Below, in pieces: positions 8,135-18,800 of a stretch of DNA of 64,000 nucleotides; the first letter of the stretch is position 1; each line of letters begins with the position of its first letter. Under the pieces are notes generated by a model. That model did not search any database and was not told the origin of the DNA. It worked only from the letters and a program-made list of their open reading frames with translations. The DNA lies in the NCBI RefSeq assembly GCF_007625155.1, contig NZ_VMNK01000015.1, positions 310,001-374,000 on the forward strand, written 5' to 3'. The translations under genes were made by a program, and so were the position numbers. This stretch comes from Denitromonas halophila. Lineage in GTDB: Bacteria; Pseudomonadota; Gammaproteobacteria; Burkholderiales; Rhodocyclaceae.

Positions 8135-10033
8135 CTAAGTGTTTTCAGATGATGTCGAGAGCATTTGGGCGAAGTCGTCGGCGGGGACGGGGCGGCTGAA
8201 CAGAAAGCCTTGAAAAGCTTCGCATTGGTGTTCTTTCAGAAATGCCAGCTGCCCTTGTGTTTCAACCCCCTCGGCGACCACGCTCATATTCAGGCAGCCC
8301 GCCAATGCGAGGATGGCACGCACGATGGCGGCGCTTTCGGGGCGGGTTTCAACATGGGTGAGAAAGCTGCGATCAATCTTGAGTTCGTCGATGGGCAATG
8401 CACTCAAGTAGGACAACGAGGAATATCCGGTGCCGAAGTCATCGATTGAAAGTTGCACCCCGAGTGTGCGCAGCTCATTGAGCATATCCGCAACTTTCAG
8501 TGGTTCGATCATCAGCAGTGATTCGGTCAATTCAAGTTTCAGATGTCGTGGTGCGACGCCGTGGCGCTCAAGTGCGCCCCGTACGCCATCTACAAATGCG
8601 CCATGCCGAAACTGCTGCACCGATACGTTCACCGCGAGTTGGCCGGGGATGAGGCCCTGGCGCTGCCAAGCGCTGTGTTGTCGGCAGGCTTCGTCGATGA
8701 CCCGTTGGCCGATCTCCACGATGAGTCCGGTCTCTTCCGCCACCGGAATGAATTCCAGCGGTGATACCTGCCCATGCTCGGGGTGCTGCCAGCGCAGGAG
8801 ACATTCGGCACCGATAAGCGCGCCAGTATCCACGGTGTACTTGGGTTGAAAGTGAAGCGTCAGTTCGTTTCTATCGAGCGCCCGGCGTAGCTCTGCTTCC
8901 ATGTTGAGGCGTGAGGAGGTGCGTGCGTTGAGCTCTTTTGAGTAGAACTGAAAAGCCCCATTCGGATTGGCTTGGGCAGTCTGCAATGCGCGGACGGCAA
9001 TGGCGGCGCTGTGCTGCACCGCATCGATATCGGTTCCGTCTTCGGGGAAGGTCGCAATGCCGATGCTGATGGATATGAAAATTTCCTGCTCCTCGACGAC
9101 AAAGGGATCGGTCGTGGCCACGAGCAAACGGCGTGCAATTCGCGCGATGCTCTCGGCGGTGAGATGGCCAAGGAGTAATAGGGTGAATTCGTCGCCGCCC
9201 CAGCGTGCCAGTCCTACGCTGGCTTCGGTCTCGCTCAAGGTGGCGAGCAGGTCGCTGTCACGGCAGGCATCGTCAAGTCGTTTGGCGATGCCTTGCAGGA
9301 GTTCATCGGCACGGCCGGGGCCCAGTGCCTCCTTGATTTCGCGAAAGCGATCGATGTCGATCTGCAGCAAGGCGCCGGTTTGCTGGTAACGCTGGGCGTG
9401 CTTCATGGCCCAGTCGAGGCGATCGATCAGCATGCGCCGGTTGGGCAGGCCGGTGAGCACGTCGATGTAAGTTAGACGGTCTTGATAGGCCTTGGCTGCC
9501 AGCGTATTGCGCACGCGCAGCACGAGCTCGCTTTCGTCCACCGGTTTGGCAAGGAAGTCGGTTGCGCCCATTTCCAAGGCTTTGAGCTTGGTCGGCGCGT
9601 CGGACGATGAGGTCAGCACCACCACGGGTAGATGCTCGAAGCGTTCGTGCGTGCGTAACTGTTCCAGGATCTCGAAGCCATTTACATGGGGCATCAACAG
9701 ATCGAGCAGGATGATGTCGGGGCGTTCGCGTTCAACTGTTTCCATGGTTTCGCGCGAATCGCCCACCAGCACAAAGTGGGTGTATCCGGCGTCTTCGAGA
9801 AACATCTGGATGATCTCTAGCGTGATTGGCTCGTCATCTACCATCATGATCGTGGCGCGTTTCATCGCGCTCCACGACCGGTCGGCATTTCCCGCCACCG
9901 AGACCTCCGCGCTAGCGTTGGGGGAATCTTGTGTCGTCATTGTTTTTCGCAGTGGCGTGCCCGTGCCCGTGCCCGTCTCCCGATCAGTCAACGACCAGAT
10001 TGAGGGAAAGTTAAGTCGCGCACCTGGTGTCAT
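8135..10033 (-). CDS. Response regulator with REC, GGDEF and EAL domains (c-di-GMP enzyme)
   Basis: Protein of 632 residues, last gene of the seven-gene minus-strand operon. The receiver domain (about 58-175) has the phosphoacceptor D111 in IILLDLLMP and K163. The GGDEF domain (about 185-365) keeps an intact GGDEF at 279-283 but has no RxxD inhibitory site just before it. The EAL domain (about 380-630) has ECL instead of EAL at 410-412 but keeps the catalytic residues by position: E410, the N of NVSVQQF, the E of ELTES, DD of DDFGTGYSS, K of ELKIDRSF and E of EGVETQ. A phosphorylation-controlled phosphodiesterase is therefore the likely activity, with possible cyclase activity. ATG 10033 overlaps the kinase stop (ATGA). 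A later ATG at 9940 would skip a low-complexity GTGTGT stretch but lacks a ribosome site. Regulation is probably through the tandem HPt kinase upstream. Confidence 0.88.
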   Translation of the reverse strand: MTPGARLNFPSIWSLTDRETGTGTGTPLRKTMTTQDSPNASAEVSVAGNADRSWSAMKRATIMMVDDEPITLEIIQMFLEDAGYTHFVLVGDSRETMETVERERPDIILLDLLMPHVNGFEILEQLRTHERFEHLPVVVLTSSSDAPTKLKALEMGATDFLAKPVDESELVLRVRNTLAAKAYQDRLTYIDVLTGLPNRRMLIDRLDWAMKHAQRYQQTGALLQIDIDRFREIKEALGPGRADELLQGIAKRLDDACRDSDLLATLSETEASVGLARWGGDEFTLLLLGHLTAESIARIARRLLVATTDPFVVEEQEIFISISIGIATFPEDGTDIDAVQHSAAIAVRALQTAQANPNGAFQFYSKELNARTSSRLNMEAELRRALDRNELTLHFQPKYTVDTGALIGAECLLRWQHPEHGQVSPLEFIPVAEETGLIVEIGQRVIDEACRQHSAWQRQGLIPGQLAVNVSVQQFRHGAFVDGVRGALERHGVAPRHLKLELTESLLMIEPLKVADMLNELRTLGVQLSIDDFGTGYSSLSYLSALPIDELKIDRSFLTHVETRPESAAIVRAILALAGCLNMSVVAEGVETQGQLAFLKEHQCEAFQGFLFSRPVPADDFAQMLSTSSENT

Positions 10034-12891
10034 GGCGCTCTGCTGGGCGTGATGTCTATCGTTGAACCGGCTGGGGTCATTTGTCTTGTCAGTGCGCCGA
10101 TTCGATTGATCCAGCGTTGGCAGTCGGAATTGTTGCCGGCTTTGGCCGCGGCTTCCAGTTCGGTGGCGGGCTCGGTAAAGTCGTCGAATCCGACGGTGCC
10201 GGCCGCGCCTTTGAGCCAGTGCGCGAGCCCAGCCAGTTCGGTGAAGTCAGCCGCGCGGTGTGCGGCTTCGATTCTTGGCAGTTGTTCATGCATCCGCTGA
10301 ATGAACTTGCCGATCACCGAGTGCAGGCGCGGATTGGCTTCGAGACGTGAGCGAACCGGGCCGATCACTTTTGCAGGGGCGCAGGGCTTTGTTTTGCGGG
10401 GCGTCACGATGGGTGTGTCCCCGGGCGCTGCAATGCGGTCGGCGATGTCGCGCAGGGTGTCGACCCATAGCGCACTTTGCGCCGCGTCGTTGGCGCGGGC
10501 GGCAGTTTCGAGTTCGGCGGCCGGTTCGGTGAAGGCGTCGAAGCCTACTGTGCCACCAGCGCCTTTGAGCCAATGTGCCAGCTCGACCAATGTGCTGAAA
10601 TCGTGCGCGCGCTGGGCGGCTTCGATGGCGTGCATCTGCTCGCGCATGCGCAGCACAAACTTGCCGATGACCGGGTGCATGCGTGTTTTGGTGGCCAGTC
10701 GGGACGGGATCGCACTGCGATCCGGCACGCTCGGCTCGCCCACGTTTTTTGTGACGGACGATGTCGGGTTCGTGCCTTCTCGGTAGCCACCGACGATGTG
10801 CGCCACGGTGGCCAGCAGGGCGTCGATGTCGACCGGTTTGGTCAGATATGCGGTACAGCCGGCGGCGATGACTTCCTGTTCATAGCCTTGCATGGCGTTG
10901 GCGGTGAGCGCCACGATGGGGGTTGTCAGCCCCGCTTCGCGCAGGGTGCGTGTGGCGGTGTAGCCGTCCATGACCGGCATTTGCATGTCCATCAGGATCA
11001 GGTCGTATGTCTTGGCCTGCGCCATGTCGACGGCGATCTGGCCGTTCTCGGCCTCGTCGAGCGTCAGACCGAATTCGCCCAGCACCGTGGCGACCAGTTC
11101 GCGGTTCTCGGCGCCGTCATCCACGACCAGAATGCGGGCGTTTTTCGGCAGGATCCAGCGGGCCGTTTCGACATCGGCACTGACCGCGACGGACGCTTGC
11201 AGGGCTGCGTCGTCGAGCAGGCGAACGCCTTCGAGCGAGCCCGTGGTGAGCGCAATCGAGAAGGTGCTGCCTTCCCCCGGCACGCTGGTGGCGGTCACAT
11301 CGCCGCCCATGGCGCGTGCCAGCCGCCGGCTGATTGCCAACCCCAGACCGGTGCCGCCGAAGCGCCGATTGACGCTGCTGTCGGCCTGCACGAAGGGGTC
11401 AAAGACCTGGTCGACCTTGTTTTGGGCAATCCCGATGCCGGTGTCGTGAACGTCGATGCGAAGTGCGGCCGGATCGTTGCGGGTATCGAGCGCGAGCGTG
11501 ACGGTCACTCCGCCGTGTTCGGTGAACTTGAGTGCGTTGCCGATCAGGTTGGTCAGAATCTGCCGCAGCCGTGCCGGGTCGGACTGGATGGTTTCGGGAA
11601 TTCGCCCGTCGACGACCAGATCAAGCTGCAGGTTCTTTTCCTTCGCGCGCACGCCGATGGCCTGGATGACCTGATGGGCGAGCGCATAGGGCTGGCAGTC
11701 GATGGCTTCGACCTCCATACGTCCTGCTTCCACCTTGGAGAGGTCGAGAATGTCGTTGATCAACGCCAGCAGATGGGTGCCGCTGGAATGGATGGTGGCC
11801 AGATGCCTGGCGGCGTCGGCGCCGTCACGCGAATAGCCGCGCCGCAGAATTTCGGTAAAGCCGAGAATGGCGTTCATCGGCGTGCGGATTTCATGGCTCA
11901 TGTTGGCCAGGAAGTCGCTCTTGGCCCGGTTGGCCGAGTCGGCCGCGTCCTTGGCTTTTTCCAGCTCGATACTGTTCTGCTCAATGCTGGTGATGTCGTC
12001 CAGGCTGATGAGCACGCCGCCGGGCTGGCGGCCGCCGGTGAGAATCGGTGCGCAGTTGATCTGGAACGTATGCAGGCTGCCGTCAGGTGCGCGCATATGG
12101 ACCGTGTTGTTGGTGTGTACCTCGCCGTCGTGCAAGGCGTGGGCCCAGGGGGCCGCCTTCAGATTGAAGTCACCGCCTTTCGAATCGGTCCATGGCAGCT
12201 TTTTGGCATTCATGCCGATCAGCTCGGTCGCCGGCTGGCCGGTGAACTCGGCGAAGGCGCGGTTCGCCAACACCACGGTCTGCCGGCGATCGAGGACCAG
12301 CAAGCCTTCAGTAAGGGTGTCGAGAGCGCTGCGAACCCGGTCCGGGACCGCACCGGATGGGTCCAGATGGCGCAGCACTTTGCCCAGATAGAAATAGAAC
12401 ACCAGCAAAGCAGAGAGGAAAATGAATCCGACCAGCTTTACCCAGGGGTTGAACAGCCAGCCTGCGAGGCCTTCGGGCGTCACCGGTCGAAAGCGCAGTT
12501 CGAGTTGTCCCCAATGTTCCTTGCCCGAGAGCAGCGGCACATGAAGCTCGGTGTCGGTGGACATGTCTGCATTGTTCAGCGTCCAGTTGGCCGCGTGGGG
12601 GCCGGCTTGCATGATGATGGTGCCTTCCTCGGTGCGCAGCGCCGCCGAGAGCACATCCGGGTTGCGTTTGACCACCAGTCGCAGCGTGGGCGCGAGCCAG
12701 TCGACCTGTCCGCGCGCGGTCATTTCGGCGGCCGTGACCGCGATGGCTTCGGCCAGTGCGATGCGGCCGTCGCGCACGGCGGCTTCTCGGTCCGGGATCA
12801 GCCCCAGGAAGCCGGCCGCCAGCACGATGCTGATGACCAGGAAGGCGAGGCCGATGGCAATGTGCGCCTTGGCGCCGAGTTTTCGGATCAT
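10030..12891 (-). CDS. Hybrid sensor histidine kinase with PAS, receiver and two HPt domains
   Basis: Membrane hybrid kinase of 953 residues. Seen in order: TM1 at about 10-32, a periplasmic sensor at about 33-150, TM2 at about 152-170, a PAS domain at about 183-305, HisKA with H333 in MSHEIRTPMN, a HATPase with N452 (LIGNALKF), DTGIGI and GTGLGLAIS, and a receiver with D635 in LILMDMQMP. Two HPt domains follow, with phosphotransfer residues H773 and H891, both in AHWLKGA. The HPt units are near copies spaced 118 residues apart. The start overlaps the stop of the giant protein gene (ATGA) and has AGGAG about 7 bases upstream. The stop overlaps the GGDEF-EAL regulator. Kinase and regulator thus form a complete phosphorelay inside the operon. 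The signal is unknown. Confidence 0.9.
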   Translation of the reverse strand: MIRKLGAKAHIAIGLAFLVISIVLAAGFLGLIPDREAAVRDGRIALAEAIAVTAAEMTARGQVDWLAPTLRLVVKRNPDVLSAALRTEEGTIIMQAGPHAANWTLNNADMSTDTELHVPLLSGKEHWGQLELRFRPVTPEGLAGWLFNPWVKLVGFIFLSALLVFYFYLGKVLRHLDPSGAVPDRVRSALDTLTEGLLVLDRRQTVVLANRAFAEFTGQPATELIGMNAKKLPWTDSKGGDFNLKAAPWAHALHDGEVHTNNTVHMRAPDGSLHTFQINCAPILTGGRQPGGVLISLDDITSIEQNSIELEKAKDAADSANRAKSDFLANMSHEIRTPMNAILGFTEILRRGYSRDGADAARHLATIHSSGTHLLALINDILDLSKVEAGRMEVEAIDCQPYALAHQVIQAIGVRAKEKNLQLDLVVDGRIPETIQSDPARLRQILTNLIGNALKFTEHGGVTVTLALDTRNDPAALRIDVHDTGIGIAQNKVDQVFDPFVQADSSVNRRFGGTGLGLAISRRLARAMGGDVTATSVPGEGSTFSIALTTGSLEGVRLLDDAALQASVAVSADVETARWILPKNARILVVDDGAENRELVATVLGEFGLTLDEAENGQIAVDMAQAKTYDLILMDMQMPVMDGYTATRTLREAGLTTPIVALTANAMQGYEQEVIAAGCTAYLTKPVDIDALLATVAHIVGGYREGTNPTSSVTKNVGEPSVPDRSAIPSRLATKTRMHPVIGKFVLRMREQMHAIEAAQRAHDFSTLVELAHWLKGAGGTVGFDAFTEPAAELETAARANDAAQSALWVDTLRDIADRIAAPGDTPIVTPRKTKPCAPAKVIGPVRSRLEANPRLHSVIGKFIQRMHEQLPRIEAAHRAADFTELAGLAHWLKGAAGTVGFDDFTEPATELEAAAKAGNNSDCQRWINRIGALTRQMTPAGSTIDITPSRAP
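10072..10686 (-). repeat. Tandem duplicated HPt domains in the hybrid kinase
   Basis: Residues about 736-822 and 854-940 of the hybrid kinase align with a fixed offset of 118 residues. Shared stretches are VIGKF..RM.EQ, IEAA.RA.DF, LAHWLKGA.GTVGFD and FTEPA.ELE. Both copies keep the histidine and following K-G needed for phosphotransfer. This is an internal gene duplication inferred directly from the sequence. Confidence 0.85.
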
Positions 12892-15800
12892 GCCTGCGCT
12901 CCTGGCTTGGGTGCCACGGGGGGCGCGTCGCCTTCGTCGGGGTCGTCCGGGCTCTGGTTGACCATGGCTTCGAGCGAGTCGTCGTCGTTGCTACCCCGTT
13001 TTTTGCCGGCGCTGTTCAGGATGGGCAGTGGATCGAGCAGGCGCCAGGCTGGCATGGTGGACAACAGGCTGGTGAGCAGCACGCCGCCGCGAATCAGCCA
13101 GGCGACATATCCGATGGTGAGACCTGCGCCGGTGACCATGGTGGCCCCAATGCTTTGCTGCTCGCCCTGCGTTTCGCCTTCGGCACTTTCTCGGAGCTGG
13201 TCAAAGGCTTGTTCGAGACGCGCTTCGCGCAGTGCGGTGTTGACCTGCCCGTTGACCGACAGTGTGCTGACAGTTTCACTGGGTGCGTACAGCACGGCGA
13301 GAATATCGGTGGTCGACAGTGAGAGATTCAGTGATGCGACGTGGTGGATCGTGATGCTGATGTTGCTCTCATCCTGCGCGACGGTGGTTTGCGGCGCCGA
13401 TGTGATAGCGACGGGTAGTGTCGGCAGTGTGCTGTCGACGAGTGGTGCGGATATCGACGCAGGCGAAGGCTCGCCGGTGCTTGCTGGGGCGGTGTCGGGA
13501 GGTGTCGCTTCGGTGGGGGCCTCAGTGGTTTCTTCGGTGATCGGTTCGGTCACAAGCGCTGGCTCTTCGGCGGTGAGCAACTCGTCTGGCCCGCTCGTCG
13601 GGGTGGCTGGTGCGGGCGCAGTCACCGAGACGGGGAGGCTGGTCACGGTGTTGCCATCGCTGACATCGAGAATCAGATTGGCCGTGCCGTAGCCGCCGCT
13701 GTGGCCGGCCACGACGCTGATGCTGCGGGTGGCGCCGCTGCCGGACAGCACAATGGCCGAGTCGGGCAGCACGGCCGGGTTGGACGAGCGCGCTGTGACG
13801 GTCAGCGCGGCGGCGCTGGTCTCTGCATCACCGATGGTGAAGCTCAGGGGGCCGAAGCCACCGCCTGCGGTGATGACCTGATCTGCAATGGCGCTGATGC
13901 TGGGGGCATCGTTGATGTTGGTGAACGTGATGTTGGCGACCGATGCAGGCGAGTCGAGGGTGCCGTCGGTCAGCGTCAGCGTGTAGGTCGGTGCCGCTTC
14001 GCCGCCATTGTGCACAAAGCGCACCTGGCCGCCGGCGACATCGGCCTGGGTGAATTGGGTGACGGGCGTGGTCGGTGCGCTGGCGAGCGCGAAGTAGCCG
14101 TTGCTCAGCCCGCTCACGGTATAGCGGACGGCGCTGTCGGCGTTGTCTGCATCCGAGCCTGCGAGTTCGCCGCTACCCAGGGTGATAGTGTCGCCCTCGT
14201 TGAGTGTGAGTTGGTTGACCGAGATGTCCGGCATGTCATTGACCGCGTCGACCACCAGGGTGGCGGTGTTCGGCGTGGCGACGATGCCATCGTCGACCGC
14301 GAAACTGAAGGTGGCTGTGCCGTTCCAGTCGGCTGTCGGTGCAAAAGTCCAGGTGCCGTTTGCGTTGTCGGTGAGGACGCCGCTGCCGGAGGTGAGCGCG
14401 AGGTCGACTGCGGTCAGCGTGTCGCCGTCGAGGTCGGCCGTGCCGGCCAGCAATTCGCCTTGGGTGATGAGGCGGGTGCCGTCTTCGGCGAGATTGCCCA
14501 GGTCGATGGCGGTGACCGTGGGTGCATCGTTGACCGGCCGCACGATCAGCGTGACCGTATCGCTGGTGGCACTGAAGGCGGTGCCGGCAGTGGTGTCGTC
14601 GAGCGTGCCGGCCGTGCCGCTGCTCGCATCCCAGGCGACAAAGCGCAAACCGGCGGTCGTGGTGCCGGCGTAGTTGGCGTTGGGCTGGAAGGCGAGGCGG
14701 GTGTTGCCGTCGGCCAGCAGAAGCAAGCCGCTCGTGGTCGACACGCTGCCCAGGGCCGTCCAGTTGTTGCCGCCATCGGTGCTGACATGCCAGACCCCGT
14801 TGGAGGTGTCTGCGGCGATGACCGCAATGCCAAGCGAGCCGCCGGTGTCGGGGTCGGTCATGTTGCGCGGGCCGGTGCCCGCGGTGCTCAGCCCGATGAT
14901 CGAGTCGATCGGGATGCCGACGTCGCCGACCGGCACGCCGCTGTCTTCGTCGAGCGATAGCGTGGCGTTGCCGGTGACGGTGAGAACCGGCGCGTCGTTG
15001 ACCGGCGTGAACGTGATGCTGCCGTTGATCGGGGTGACGGTGGCCGCGCCGTCGGTAAGCGACAGGGTATAGGTCGGCGCCACCTCGTTGCCGTCATGCT
15101 CGAATTGCACCAGACCGGCGTTGACGTCGGCCTGGGTGAAGCTGGCGATCGCCACGCCGGGCGTGGCGACCCACGCAAAAATGCCGTCCGACACCGCTTG
15201 CACGGTATAGCTCAGGCTGGCCGGCGGGCTGTCAATGTCGCTGGCCGAGAGGTTGGCTGCGCCAAAAGCTACGCTCGCCCCTTCACTGATGCTCAGCGTG
15301 TTGGCCGTGACGGCGGGGGCGTCATTGACGGCTTGCAGGTCCAGCGTGGCCGTGTGGCTCGTGGCGCTGAAGGCGCTACCCACGGTGGTGTCGACACCGG
15401 TCTGGCCGTCGTTGCCGAAAGTCTGGTCCCAGGCTTTGAAAGTGAGCGTGTCCGCGCTGGTGCCGAAGGCATCGGCGACGGTGCTCTGGAAGTAGAGTCG
15501 GTTCAGGCCGTTGTCTGCGAGCAACAGGGCATTGGTGGTGCTGAGTCCGCTCGGTACAAGCGTCCAGTTGCTGCCGCCGTTGGTGCTGTACCACCAGTTG
15601 CCGGCTGAGGTGTCTGCATCGGTGAGTGCGATGCCGAGCAAGGCGCCGGGGTCGGTGTCGGCGACGTTTTGCGGACCGCTGCTGGCGCCGACGAATGAAA
15701 CCAGCGCGGGCAGAGTGAAGCCCACCGCGCCAACGGGTGAGGGTGCGTCTTCAGTGGCGATGACCGTAATCGCGATACCGGTGTTGAGCGTCGGTGCCTG

Positions 15801-18800
15801 GTTGACCGCAGTGATGATCAGATCGACGGTGTCGGTGGCGGTGCTGAACGCGGTGCTGCCGCCGCCCGGCAGCGGGTTGGCGCCGCCGCCGTTAGTGCCG
15901 GTGCTGCCGTCCCAGGCATGGAAGCTCAGGCTGTTGGCGAAGCTGCCGGTGGCCGTGTCGGTGTGGTGGAAGTACAGGCGGGTGTTGCCGTCGGCGGCGA
16001 GCAGGCGCGCTTCGCCAGCCGGCAGTGCGGCGAGGTCGAGCAGGTTCCAGCTGGCACCGTTGTCGATGCTGTAGTGCCACATGCCATGGGTCGAATCTGC
16101 GGCGGTAATGGCGATGCCGGCCACTGCGCTGCTGTCGGGGTCGGTGACGTTTTGCGGTCCGCTCCCGCTGCCAGCCATGGTGACCAGCGTTGTGACACGC
16201 ACGCCGACGGCGCCCACTGGCGCGCCGTTGTTTTGCAAGATACTGAAGCTCAGCGGCGTATCGGCGAGTGCCGGCGCGTCATTGATATTGGTGAAGGTGA
16301 TGTTGGCCGTCGAGGCGGCGGAGCCGAGGTCTTCGGTGTCGGTGAGGGTGAGGGTGTAGGCCGGCGCCGCTTCGCCGCCGTTGTGCACGAACTGGATCTC
16401 GCCGTCGATCACCTCCTGCTGGGTGAAGCTGGTGACCGCTACCGCGGGGCTGGAGACGCGGGAGAAGAAGCCGCCGGTGACCGCCGTGACGTTGTAGCGC
16501 AACAGGCCGGGGGCGTCTTCCACGTCGCTGCCGGCGAGCATGGCCGGTGTCAGCACCACGGTCTGACCTTCGCTGATGACCAGCTGGTTGGTCGAAATCA
16601 CGGGCGGATCATTGACGGCGTTGACGGTCAGCAGCGCGGTGTCGGTAGCCGTGCTGAATGCGCTGGTGCCGCCGTTGGTGCTGGTGTCGGCAAAGTCGCC
16701 GTTGCTGTCGCTGCTGCGGTCCCAGGCGCGGAAGTCGAGACTCGGTTGGTTGCCTGCCGCTGTATTGAAGTTTGCATTGGGCGAAAAGGCGATACGGGTC
16801 TGGCTGTTGGCGGCCAGAAGCAGCGCATTGCTGCTTGAGAGCGCGGCGCTGTTGATCAAGGTCCAGTTGGCGCCCCCATCAGTACTGAAGTACCAGTTGC
16901 CGTTGCTGTTGTCGGCGCTCAGCAAGGCGAGACCTGTGATGCCTGTCGAATCCGGGTCGGTCACGTTTTGCGGCCCGCTGCTGCTGCCGGCCAGGCTCAG
17001 GAGGGTGCTGATGAGGGTTCCGGTCACGCCGCTCGGCGGCCCCGCGTCTTCGTTGATGGCGACCAGGCTGGGGGCGACAGGGGTGAGCACTGGCGCGGTA
17101 TTGGGTGTCGATGCTTCGGGCCAATCGAAGGTTCTGGCGCTGATCGCGCTGCTGTCGCCGGCGCGGTCGCCTTCCCACGCAATGACGATCTGGCCGCGCG
17201 AGTTGATGGCGACAGCCGGTTGTGATTGATTGGCTATGGTGTAGACGTTAACCGCGATTTCCGCGCTGGCGTTGCTTGCGCCGGGTTCATAGCTGCGGGC
17301 AAATATCCCCTCTGCGTTGCCATCCTGGTTTTTTGACTGCCAGGTCACCACGGTATAGCCGGCCGCGTTGATCGCTACGTCGGCGAATTCTTGCTTGTCG
17401 CTCGTGGTGGTGTTGACCTGCACCACCGTACCGATGGGGCTGCCGGACGCAGTGAAGTTTTGCATGTAAATGTCTTCTTTCGGGCCGCTCCGTCCGCCCT
17501 CATGCCAGAGCACCACGAAGTTGCCGGCACCATCCACAGCGACGGCGGGGGCGTCGGGATCATTGGAGTGGCCGCCGGGCATGAGAATTTCAGTGCCGCC
17601 GTTGTTCAGTGCATCGAACTGGCGGGCTACGATGCGCTTTCCGTTGGAGTCGTCGAACCACGTGACGACGACGCGGCCATCGTTGGTGAGCGCGACGTCG
17701 GAATCGTCTTGTCGTTGGGAGGTCGTGGTGTTGACGGCCGTGATGCCGGAGTTTGGCGCGCCGGCGACGTCGAAGCGGCGCATGAAAATGCCGTCAGTGT
17801 CGCCGCTGCCCTGGCCGTCCCAACTGACCACGAAATCACCCGAGCTGTTCATTGCTACGCTGGCATTTGACTGGTCGCCTGCGGTACTACCTTCGTTGAT
17901 CTTGATGTCGTCAGTTTGTGCGACACCGGCACTATTGAAGATGCGCGCGTAAATGTCTTCATTGCCGTCCTTGTCGCTGGTGAATACAAATACGATGCGG
18001 TCATTGCCGTCGGTGGCAACCTCGCCTTGGTTTTGATTGCCACTGGACGTTGCGCTGATCTGAAAGAAGCTGCCTTGTTTGCTTCCGTCGGCATTGAAGA
18101 TCTGGCCGTACACTTTTTTGGCGGTGTCGTTGGTCCAGGTGGCGACCCAGCGGCCATCGTCGAGTATGGCGACAGCCGCGTCCGCTTGAGTGCCAGAAAT
18201 GGAGGGCTCCACGTTGATATCACCACTGCTTGCGGTGACGCCGAGTGCGCCCTGCCAGCGTGTGCTCGACAGCGCGACGCTGTCGAGCACGCCGATGCGG
18301 TGCTCTAGCACCCAGTCGCCGCCGGCGCCGGTGAGGTCGTCACTGGCGGCGACATCGGCGCCGCTCAGGCGGGCGAGGGTTTCGATAAAGCCGAGCCCGG
18401 TGGCGTCGGCAGCGACATCGCATCCGTAGAGCAGGATGTCGGCGTCGTCGCTCAGCGCGCTGGTCCAACCGGCGATGCTGCTGGCGCGTTGCGTGAGCGC
18501 GGTGGTGTCGACGGTGCTGTTGCCAAGCGCAAGCTGACCGCTGCTGCCGTGCGAGAGGATGTGAATGGTGCCGATGTCAGTGCGCCCGGCCAGCGCGGCG
18601 CTGATCTGGTCGAGGCCGTTGGCGTCTGCGTCAAGCCAGATGATGTCGAGCGTGCTGAGATCGCGATCGAGTGCTCCCAGCAGTTGCTCGGCGTTGTCGA
18701 TACTAGCGTCGATGAAGACGATCTCTTGCCGGTGTGTCTGCGCGGCGTCGTCGGCGGAGGTGTTGATCGGTGTGGTGTCGAGCAGACGCACTTCGGCGCT

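Noticed and set aside
10477-13692. Very long plus-strand open frame opposite the hybrid kinase
   Set aside because: It is antisense to clear kinase, receiver and HPt motifs, its protein has no recognisable domain, and GC-rich codon use creates such frames.
13902-17093. CRISPR array or DNA satellite
   Set aside because: The repeats are protein-level, 110-160 residues, diverged, and lie in one open frame; no short direct repeats with unique spacers are present.
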